20,349 nt of DNA from Megamonas hypermegale. Its GTDB lineage: Bacteria > Bacillota > Negativicutes > Selenomonadales > Selenomonadaceae. Made by a program: the position numbers and the translations under genes. Of the stretch, positions 14,531-20,349 are shown piece after piece; position 1 is the stretch's first letter; the number at the start of each line of letters is the position of its first letter. The notes under the pieces were generated by a model. That model was not told where the DNA came from and did not search any database. It saw only the letters and a program-made list of their open reading frames with translations. Where the stretch lies: contig DCFC01000013.1 of the NCBI GenBank assembly GCA_002314325.1, forward strand, positions 70,671 to 91,019, in the 5' to 3' direction.

Positions 14531-15320
14531 ATTCATTCATATTTGCTTCGTCGTCACTGCTGATTTGTTCCGCGCAGTATTGGCTGTAGCTGACGAACCA
14601 TATTTCCGCCACCACAAAAAAACCAAGCATGGATTCATATCTCAATCCGTCCAGTTTAGCCGGCAGAGCAATGGTCGTCACATAAATATTTTCCGTGCTG
14701 AGACTTGCCAAAGTATTGCTTTTCAAATGCGTAAAAGAAATAAGCGGTATTCCCTGTGCATGCAACTGCTGCCCGAATTCCACCACATTTTTCGACTCGC
14801 CTGTGAGCGATACAATAATAAACAAGTCATCTTTCGTTGCATAATGCAAAATCGTTTTAAATTCATCAGAACCTTTGATTTCATATATGAACACATTGCA
14901 GTTGACAAACAAACGCAACAGTTCATTGCCCACGTTTTTCTGCACATGGCCGGAGGAATAAATAAATATTCGTTTGGCATGGTACAGTAATTTATTTATA
15001 CGCGTAAAATCCTGCTTAGCGACTTCTTCGCCGACTTTCTGGCAAAGGTCAGTCGTTGCCTGCGCAATATCCATTGAAGGCTGTTCCCACGCCTGACTTA
15101 TTTGCATCTTCAACATCATCTTCAAATCACTGAACCCGTCCAGCCCCAGCTTTTTCGCGAAGCGCAGCACCGTTGTACGCGAAACGTTGCAGGCATCGGC
15201 TATATCGTAAATGGAGATATAGCAGCATTCCTTTTTATGCGCGTAAATATAGCGCCAAACAATCAAATCCGTAGGATTTAACTTCGACAGATTGTTATTT
15301 ACCAAATCTTCCAGCAGCAT
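14529..15320 (-). CDS. glvR: MurR/RpiR family transcriptional regulator (GlvR-like)
   Basis: A 263-residue regulator with an N-terminal RpiR-type helix-turn-helix (about 15-75; ISIYDIADACNVSRTTVLRFAKKLGLDGFSDL) and a C-terminal SIS sugar-phosphate-binding domain (about 105-240; FIYSSGHVQKNVGNELLRLF, then SLTGESKNVVEF). It probably senses a phosphosugar. In Bacillus subtilis the maltose glvA-glvR-glvC operon uses an RpiR-family activator, and the same gene set occurs here, so control of the downstream GH4 and PTS genes is a well-supported inference. AGGAG lies nine bases before the ATG. It has its own promoter and terminator, so it is not co-transcribed with its probable targets. Confidence 0.85.
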   Translation of the reverse strand: MLLEDLVNNNLSKLNPTDLIVWRYIYAHKKECCYISIYDIADACNVSRTTVLRFAKKLGLDGFSDLKMMLKMQISQAWEQPSMDIAQATTDLCQKVGEEVAKQDFTRINKLLYHAKRIFIYSSGHVQKNVGNELLRLFVNCNVFIYEIKGSDEFKTILHYATKDDLFIIVSLTGESKNVVEFGQQLHAQGIPLISFTHLKSNTLASLSTENIYVTTIALPAKLDGLRYESMLGFFVVAEIWFVSYSQYCAEQISSDDEANMNE

Positions 15321-15366
15321 ATTCTTTTACTCCTAACACTATCTAAATTTCTTCAACTTGCAATTT

Positions 15367-15396
15367 ATATTACCCGTTTTGGGCATATCTTGTCAA
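15367..15396 (-). promoter_or_regulatory. Probable promoter of the RpiR-family regulator
   Basis: Minus-strand perfect TTGACA (15391-15396) and TAATAT (15367-15372) are separated by 18 bases. The leader would be about 40 bases. Confidence 0.45.
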
Positions 15397-15406
15397 ATTG
15401 AAAAAA

Positions 15407-15445
15407 TAAAAAAGCCGAAGAAGATACACTCTTCCCCGGCTTTTA
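15407..15445 (-). terminator. Terminator after the cytidylate kinase-like gene
   Basis: GCCGAAGAAGA (15414-15424) pairs with TCTTCCCCGGC (15430-15440), 11 bp with two G-U pairs, followed on the minus strand by a U-run. It closes the fucose-linked region. Confidence 0.85.
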
Positions 15446-15446
15446 T

Positions 15447-16043
15447 TTAATCTTTATTCACATATTCAATAATTATATCTGCAATTTCCGCCAACGGTTT
15501 ATAACTTGTATTCACGCATAAATCATAGTTTTTCGGATTGCCCCATTCCTTGCCGGTATAATAAGCATAGTATTCGGCACGTTTAGCATCTTCCTGATTT
15601 AATTCAATGACGGATTTTCCTTCATATACTTCCAGACCGCGTTTTGCTCTGAACTCGTCATTGGCACAGACAAAAACGGAACATACATTCGGATTATCGC
15701 GCAAAATCACATCGGCACAACGTCCCAGAATAATGCAGTTGCCGTCATTTGCCAGACGGCGTACGATTTCTGCTTCCTGTTCAAACATTTTGTGGTTCAT
15801 CGGTTTGGCGCCGCTCATGCCGAAAATGTAAAACGGCATGAATTTTAAGGATAACGGCGGAACTTTGTCCTCGAACTCCTTTAGCTGCGTTTCGTTCATA
15901 TCGCTGATGCCGAGCTGCGCCGCCGCCATATGCACGATTTGGCGGTCGTATAATTTGTAGCCTAGTTTTTCCGCTAAAATATTGGCAAGTTCTCTGCCGC
16001 CGCTGCCGTATTGACGGCTGATTGCAATAACCGTATTTTTCAA
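15447..16043 (-). CDS. Cytidylate kinase-like family protein
   Basis: A 198-residue P-loop protein of the cytidylate kinase-like family. It begins with the characteristic ISRQYGSGGRELANILAEKLGY, where the GSGGR loop replaces the GxxGxGKS/T P-loop of canonical Cmk. LYDRQIV, ILGRCADVIL and a C-terminal NYDLCVNTS block follow. The real substrate of this family is not established, and it should not be called Cmk. The start is a TTG at 16043 with AAGGAG eight bases upstream, and it gives the usual family N-terminus. It lies just downstream of fucP on the same strand. Its leader has a -10-like TATATT bracketed by an inverted repeat that is also found, as a single arm, before fucA; this suggests co-regulation with the fucose genes. 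Confidence 0.85.
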   Translation of the reverse strand: MKNTVIAISRQYGSGGRELANILAEKLGYKLYDRQIVHMAAAQLGISDMNETQLKEFEDKVPPLSLKFMPFYIFGMSGAKPMNHKMFEQEAEIVRRLANDGNCIILGRCADVILRDNPNVCSVFVCANDEFRAKRGLEVYEGKSVIELNQEDAKRAEYYAYYTGKEWGNPKNYDLCVNTSYKPLAEIADIIIEYVNKD

Positions 16044-16066
16044 GATAAAAACTCCTTTTCTAATAC

Positions 16067-16114
16067 TTATTGTGCCAGCTAATTTTTCTAAGAACTAATA
16101 TACCGGCACAATAA
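16067..16114. promoter_or_regulatory. Inverted operator-like repeat around the promoter of the cytidylate kinase-like gene
   Basis: TTATTGTGCC (16067-16076) and GGCACAATAA (16105-16114) are perfect inverted arms; 11 of 12 positions match when extended by two. They are about 36 bp apart centre to centre. Between them, on the minus strand, lies TATATT (16097-16102), a plausible -10. No U-run follows, so this is more likely a two-site operator than a terminator. Confidence 0.55.
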
Positions 16115-16130
16115 ACTTTCTAAACTAAAA

Positions 16131-17441
16131 TTAATCTTTTACATTTCTGAATGCGAGAGAATAAATAAGTACGATAGCAAAACATACGATAGGGAAATAG
16201 TATGCCGTTCGGATGGAAGCTTCCTCTACGGAGAAACCGCTGATTAAGAAATTAAGCGCACCAGAGTCCACGAGCCAGCCCATAACCGGCGGTACTACCG
16301 CGCCGCCGAGAATTGCCATGATAAGACCTGCCGCACCGAATTTTACTTCCGGACCAAGATTGCGCAGTGCAATACCGTAAATAGTCGGGAACATCAGGCT
16401 CATGCAGCCGGAAATCGCAATAAGGCACCAGATGGAGACGCTGGCAGGCAGATAAATTGTACCAAGACAGCATACGATACCAGCAACAGCAAACACCGCC
16501 ATCATTTTTGCCGGAACGAAATATTTCATCAGATATACGCAGACATAGCGGAAGATGATGAACAGCACCATGGAAATAATAAAGTAGTCAACGGCTTCAT
16601 GTTCGACGATATGTTCCGTCGTCATGATGTATTTAATCGTCCATGTCCAAACAGCCACCTGCACGCCTACATAGAAGAACTGCGTGAATACGCCCCAGTA
16701 ATAGCGCGGTTTGCTAAACAGTTTCTTGAACGCTTCCGGCACAGTCATTGCCGTACGCGCGTCTTTTTCGTTTAATTTACTCTTGAAGAAAATAAGCCAT
16801 AAAATTACAGCGACAAAAATGAGACCGATATACGGTACACAAATCCAGAACAATTCCGTATGGCGAATAGCGGCAAGTTCATCCGCCGACATTGCCATGC
16901 GCGCATCAAGGTCGGCCGGATTTAAGTTGGCAAGAATAAGATATTTTGCGAGAAACAGACCGGCAATGGAACCCACCGGATTGAACGCCTGTGCAAAATT
17001 CAAGCGGCGTACGCTCGTTTCCTGTGCACCGAGCGACAGTACGAACGGATTGCAGGTCGTTTCCAGCACGGACAGACCGCATGCCAGAACGAAAATGGAA
17101 ACGAGAAACAGATTATAATTTTGCAATAGTGCCGCCGGAACGTAGCCGAAAGCACCGACCATGTAAAAGCCGAGACCGACGAGAACGCCGACACGGTACG
17201 AATATTTCTTGATGATGAACGCTGCCGGCATGGCAAGCACTGCATAAGCGCCATAAAATGCCACCTGTACGAGAGATGAGTCAACTGCTTTTATCATGAA
17301 AATCTTAGCAAACGCCGGTACAAGCGTATCGTTCATATTGTTGAGCAGTCCCCACAGAGCAAAACAGAATACCAGCAGGAAAAAATACAGTCTATATTCT
17401 TTGGCAACAATCGGTATATTGTTGTTCGGTTTATTATCCAT
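16131..17441 (-). CDS. fucP: L-fucose:H+ symporter FucP (MFS)
   Basis: A 436-residue 12-helix major facilitator of the FucP family in the cytoplasmic membrane. D38 in LLNNMNDTLVPAF and E127 in GLSVLETTCNPFV correspond to D46 and E135 of the E. coli transporter with the same offset of 8. These are the residues known to be essential for proton coupling and sugar binding. It is the third gene after the kinase and mutarotase genes, 30 bp downstream of fucU, with GAGGAG before the ATG. L-fucose is the expected substrate from family and context. Related hexoses cannot be excluded by sequence alone. Confidence 0.93.
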   Translation of the reverse strand: MDNKPNNNIPIVAKEYRLYFFLLVFCFALWGLLNNMNDTLVPAFAKIFMIKAVDSSLVQVAFYGAYAVLAMPAAFIIKKYSYRVGVLVGLGFYMVGAFGYVPAALLQNYNLFLVSIFVLACGLSVLETTCNPFVLSLGAQETSVRRLNFAQAFNPVGSIAGLFLAKYLILANLNPADLDARMAMSADELAAIRHTELFWICVPYIGLIFVAVILWLIFFKSKLNEKDARTAMTVPEAFKKLFSKPRYYWGVFTQFFYVGVQVAVWTWTIKYIMTTEHIVEHEAVDYFIISMVLFIIFRYVCVYLMKYFVPAKMMAVFAVAGIVCCLGTIYLPASVSIWCLIAISGCMSLMFPTIYGIALRNLGPEVKFGAAGLIMAILGGAVVPPVMGWLVDSGALNFLISGFSVEEASIRTAYYFPIVCFAIVLIYSLAFRNVKD

Positions 17442-17471
17442 AATTCAAACTCTCCTCAAAATCCCCAAATT

Positions 17472-17912
17472 TTATTCCGTCACAACGCCTTTTTGCAGCA
17501 TGATATTGGCATACAGCGCCGCTTCGCTCGTCGCGATAATGGCATACGCCGTTTTTGCTTCTTCATAAAAAGCAAATCGTTCAATATTGCCGATTGCTTC
17601 TGCACCACGTTCATCGTATTTGGCCACGATTTTTTTATATTCATCCCAAATCGGCGTTTCCACCGTATCGCCCGGCATTACTTCCATCAGCGATACCGGT
17701 TTATCCACATAGATATCCAACGGGAATAATTGTAAAATAGCATCTAATATTTCCGGTACGCCGTGGCCGTCACAGCGTATAACGATGGCGTTTTTGCCCA
17801 TGGACTGCGCTGGAAAGTTGCCGTCGCCGATGACAATTCTGTCGCTGTGTCCCATTTCGCAAAGAACTTTCAGTAATTCCGGTGATAATATTTTCGGTAT
17901 ATTTTTCAGCAT
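17472..17912 (-). CDS. fucU: L-fucose mutarotase FucU
   Basis: A 146-residue member of the RbsD/FucU family that interconverts the alpha and beta anomers of L-fucose. The N-terminus MLKNIPKILSPELLKVLCEM, H22 in GHSDR and D30 in IGDGNFPA match the FucU active site. The AYAIIATSEAALYANIMLQKGV ending is typical of FucU rather than RbsD. The ATG overlaps the kinase stop codon by 7 bases in all, and its AAGGAG lies inside the kinase gene, indicating translational coupling. It is flanked by kinase and permease genes in one operon. Confidence 0.94.
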   Translation of the reverse strand: MLKNIPKILSPELLKVLCEMGHSDRIVIGDGNFPAQSMGKNAIVIRCDGHGVPEILDAILQLFPLDIYVDKPVSLMEVMPGDTVETPIWDEYKKIVAKYDERGAEAIGNIERFAFYEEAKTAYAIIATSEAALYANIMLQKGVVTE

Positions 17913-19381
17913 AAGATATTCTCCTTCACTTTCTTGTATATTTCATCCCATCTGGCACAATCGCGCGGCTTATATACTGTTACATTTTCTGAATTGGCGA
18001 TTATCCTGCGCGCCTGTTTTATGTCTTCAATCGCGCCCAGCGAAATGAGCTGCAAAGCGATATTGCCCATTACCGTCGCTTCAACAGGACCTGCCACTAC
18101 TTTTCTGCCGCAGATATCCGCCGTCAGCTGGCAGAGCAAAGAACTTTGAATGCCGCCGCCAATCATATTGATGGCTGCATATTTTTTGCCGGTGCACTGT
18201 TCAATTTCTTCCAGCGCAAATCTGTATTTCATTGCCAGACTCTGGTCGATTACGCGCACGATTTCCGCTTCAGTCTGCGGTACGTACTGACCGGTACGCT
18301 TGCAGTAATCTTTTATTCGCTGCGGCATGTTGCCCGCCGGAACAAATTGACTGTCATCTGTATCAATGAACGCATCAATATCGCTGACAGCGCGCGCCAT
18401 TTGTTCAAGCTCACCGAAGCCGTATTCTTTACCTTCTCTAATCCACTGGCGGCGGCTTTCCTGAATGAGCCACAGTCCGATGATATTTTTCAGGAAGGAT
18501 GTTTTATTTCCTGCGCCGCCCTCATTGGTGATATTCAGCTGCTGCGATTTTTCATTGATGACCGGACTGTTAAGCTCCGTGCCCAAAAGCGACCACGTAC
18601 CGCAGGATAAGAATATGAAATCGTCCTCCTGCGTCGGTACTGCCACCATTGCCGACTGCGTATCGTGACCGGCAACAGCGATTATATCCATTTTATCGAC
18701 GCCGAGCTCATCGCATATATCCCGCGCTAATGTACCTATTTTCGTACCCGGCTGCACGATAGGCGTGAATATTTCTTTCGGTAACTCCAAATTTTCAATA
18801 ATTTCTGAGGACCAGATTTTATTTTCTGCATCCATCAGCTGTGTAGTGGACGCAATCGTATATTCCGTAGCTTTTTTACCAGACAGAAAGTAATTGAATA
18901 AATCCGGCATGAGCAGCATCGTTTCAGCTCGGTTCAACAGTTCCGGACGCTGTTTTTTCAGCGCCAAAAGCTGAAATGCCGTATTGATTTCCATGAACTG
19001 ATTGCCTGTAATCTTATAAAATTCATTCTTGTCCATTTTAGTAAAAGCTTCCGCCAGCATACCTTCCGTTCTGCCGTCGCGGTAATGCACTGGATTATCA
19101 AGCAGTTTACCGTCTTTGTCCAACAGACCGAAATCAACACCCCATGTATCGATACCGATACTTTTGATACCGCCGATTTGTTTGGATTTAATCAAGCCTG
19201 TCTTTATATCATGAAATAATCTGAGTACATCCCAATACATGGTGCCCAGTAAATTTACCGGCTCATTGGCGAAACGGTGAATTTCCTGCAACGTTATCTT
19301 TTCGCCGTCGAAACTGCCGACAATCGCTCTGCCGCTTGAAGCACCGAAGTCCAAAGCCAAAACTTTAATATTTTCCTCCAT
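17906..19381 (-). CDS. rhaB: FGGY sugar kinase of the RhaB type (rhamnulokinase/fuculokinase)
   Basis: A 491-residue FGGY-family kinase with the two actin-fold halves. The phosphate-binding block DFGASSGRAIVG, GTMYWD, SIGIDTWGVDFGLLD and the second-half motif VAGHDTQSAM with presumed catalytic base D240 all fit rhamnulokinase. The C-terminal adenine-binding GGGIQSSLLCQLTAD is present. By sequence it is RhaB-like, but it is translationally coupled to fucU and lies next to fucP and fucA. L-fuculose is thus the more likely substrate in vivo; some organisms use RhaB-like enzymes for both deoxy-ketoses. GAGGAG precedes the ATG by seven bases. It opens the rhaB-fucU-fucP operon. Confidence 0.9.
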   Translation of the reverse strand: MEENIKVLALDFGASSGRAIVGSFDGEKITLQEIHRFANEPVNLLGTMYWDVLRLFHDIKTGLIKSKQIGGIKSIGIDTWGVDFGLLDKDGKLLDNPVHYRDGRTEGMLAEAFTKMDKNEFYKITGNQFMEINTAFQLLALKKQRPELLNRAETMLLMPDLFNYFLSGKKATEYTIASTTQLMDAENKIWSSEIIENLELPKEIFTPIVQPGTKIGTLARDICDELGVDKMDIIAVAGHDTQSAMVAVPTQEDDFIFLSCGTWSLLGTELNSPVINEKSQQLNITNEGGAGNKTSFLKNIIGLWLIQESRRQWIREGKEYGFGELEQMARAVSDIDAFIDTDDSQFVPAGNMPQRIKDYCKRTGQYVPQTEAEIVRVIDQSLAMKYRFALEEIEQCTGKKYAAINMIGGGIQSSLLCQLTADICGRKVVAGPVEATVMGNIALQLISLGAIEDIKQARRIIANSENVTVYKPRDCARWDEIYKKVKENILC

Positions 19382-19439
19382 TTTTTCACTCCTCTGTGTA
19401 TATTCTTTTATTTTTGATTTTTCTTTCGTTGTTGATTTA

Positions 19440-19448
19440 ATTATAGCA
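19440..19448 (-). promoter_or_regulatory. Extended -10 promoter of rhaB-fucU-fucP
   Basis: On the minus strand TGC is directly followed by a perfect TATAAT (19440-19445). No good -35 is seen. The leader would be about 50 bases and is A-rich. Confidence 0.5.
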
Positions 19449-19536
19449 ATCCGTTTATGTTAATTCTTGTTGTATTATCACCAAAAATGGTACTATATTC
19501 ACATTAAAAAAATAATTAGAATTTTTGTTATTGGCA

Positions 19537-19580
19537 TAAAAAAAGGCAGCGAAAAAGCCATTAGACTTTTTTGCTGCCAA
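19537..19580 (-). terminator. Terminator after fucA
   Basis: GGCAGC (19545-19550) pairs with GCTGCC (19573-19578), extended by A-rich against T-rich arms (12 of 13 pairs), and a run of eight U follows on the minus strand. It lies about 15 bases after the fucA stop and makes fucA a separate transcription unit from rhaB-fucU-fucP. Confidence 0.9.
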
Positions 19581-19593
19581 ATTTGAGAGAGCT

Positions 19594-20277
19594 TTAATCT
19601 TCCTGATAGTGCTTATAACCCGGATGTCTGCCTTTTACGCCATAATAACTGCGCAGATTGATAAGTTTATCAATGTTTTCACGGGAAATTTCCTTCGGAC
19701 CGCCGAGCAGATACGCATTTAAATTAATTTTTGCGAATAACTCCAGTGTTTCCATTTTATAATAAGCTTCCACCAGATTGGAACCTACCGTCAGTGCTCC
19801 GTGATTTTCCAGAAGCACTGCATCATGTTCCTGAATGTAAGGGGCAATCGCTTCCGGTACTTCATACGTAGAAGGGGTGCCATACGGAGTAATCGGAATG
19901 GAACCGAGCGCCACTACCGTTTCAATCATGTCATAACGGTCGAGCGGTACATGCGCTACGGCAAAACCGGTTGCTGTCGGCGGATGAGCATGGAGCACGG
20001 CGCCCACATCGTCACGGTCGGCATAACAGCGCAGGTGCATTTTTATTTCCGATGACGGACGATAACCTTCGTTCGCTTCCAAGATTTCACCTTCGGCATT
20101 GATATGCACCAGTTTTTCCGGTGTGATGAAACTTTTGCTGATACCTGTCGGAGTAGCTAAAAACGTGCCGTCTTCCAGTTTTACGGTGATATTGCCGTCA
20201 TTTGCCGCCACCCAGCCGAGCTGCCACATTTTATGGCAGATATCACAAATCTGTTCTTTTATCTCTTCATAAGCCAT
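19594..20277 (-). CDS. fucA: L-fuculose-phosphate aldolase (class II, zinc)
   Basis: A 227-residue class II aldolase/adducin-family enzyme that splits L-fuculose 1-phosphate into L-lactaldehyde and dihydroxyacetone phosphate. The zinc ligands H96, H98 and H159 (HAHPPTATG and ENHGALTVG) and the catalytic E77 (SSEIKMH) correspond to H92, H94, H155 and E73 of E. coli FucA, all with an offset of 4. The phosphate-binding NDGNITVK and TPTGISK blocks are intact. Length fits FucA (about 215) better than RhaD (about 270). GGAGG lies nine bases before the ATG. It is transcribed separately from the kinase operon, with an operator-like motif in its leader. Confidence 0.9.
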   Translation of the reverse strand: MAYEEIKEQICDICHKMWQLGWVAANDGNITVKLEDGTFLATPTGISKSFITPEKLVHINAEGEILEANEGYRPSSEIKMHLRCYADRDDVGAVLHAHPPTATGFAVAHVPLDRYDMIETVVALGSIPITPYGTPSTYEVPEAIAPYIQEHDAVLLENHGALTVGSNLVEAYYKMETLELFAKINLNAYLLGGPKEISRENIDKLINLRSYYGVKGRHPGYKHYQED

Positions 20278-20305
20278 GAATATATTCCTCCAAATTATTT
20301 ATACC

Positions 20306-20337
20306 TGTTGTGCCAGTTGATTTCCTGAAGCAGTATA
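20306..20337 (-). promoter_or_regulatory. fucA promoter -10 and operator-like motif
   Basis: On the minus strand TATACT (20332-20337) is a good -10; the -35 would lie beyond the window edge. Downstream of it lies CTGGCACAACA (20306-20316), matching the arm CTGGCACAATA at 16068-16078 in 10 of 11 bases, with flanking similarity. The motif falls in the early transcribed region, a typical repressor position. Confidence 0.5.
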
Positions 20338-20349
20338 ATACTTTATATT

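Noticed and set aside
16067..16114. A rho-independent terminator after fucP
   Set aside because: The arms are 24+ bases apart and no U-run follows on the minus strand; the same motif in the fucA leader points to an operator.

Overview
The window looks like a chromosomal segment of a low-to-mid GC anaerobic Firmicute, most probably of the Negativicutes (Selenomonas/Megamonas/Mitsuokella-like). The basis is family-level resemblance of PriA, the Usp protein, the aroQ-pepP-efp gene order, the Rpn-type nuclease and the fucose genes. The genus call is an inference, not a match.

Layout. (1) 1-1777: the start of a signal-peptide, proline-rich exported protein (minus strand, cut by the window edge), then a tyrosine recombinase gene enclosed by two 28-bp inverted repeats (301-328 and 1707-1734, 27/28 identical). 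Each repeat has the anatomy of a recombinase core site: two 10-bp inverted arms around the same 7-bp asymmetric spacer. Because the sites are inverted, the segment should flip rather than excise. A near-consensus promoter at its right end now points into a strong terminator just outside the segment. After inversion it would point at the exported-protein gene. This is the best candidate in the window for a new system: a self-contained, recombinase-carrying ON/OFF promoter switch. (2) 1822-5759: priA, a universal stress protein gene and an Rpn/PD-(D/E)XK nuclease gene, all plus strand. (3) 5850-8001: the conserved aroQ-pepP-efp housekeeping operon, minus strand. (4) 8080-10508: a visibly AT-rich toxin-antitoxin/defence cluster with one Fic AMPylator, three small VbhA-like antitoxin genes (one only 58 codons long, just upstream of fic) and an AbiEii-like nucleotidyltransferase carrying an extra N-terminal domain. 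(5) 10662-15320: an alpha-glucoside (maltose-type) unit: GH4 6-phospho-alpha-glucosidase, PTS EIICBA permease and an RpiR-family regulator. (6) 15447-20277: an L-fucose-type unit: class II aldolase FucA, a RhaB/FucK-type kinase, mutarotase FucU, permease FucP, and a cytidylate kinase-like gene whose leader shares an operator-like motif with the fucA leader.

How the genes work together. The maltose-type unit would phosphorylate a disaccharide on import and hydrolyse the phospho-disaccharide to glucose and glucose 6-phosphate under RpiR control. The fucose unit imports L-fucose by H+ symport, epimerises its anomers, phosphorylates the ketose and splits it to lactaldehyde and dihydroxyacetone phosphate. 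No isomerase lies in the window. The toxin-antitoxin block sits between the housekeeping and sugar operons and looks inserted. Functional assignments rest on motifs read from the translations; promoters and operators are predictions by eye.
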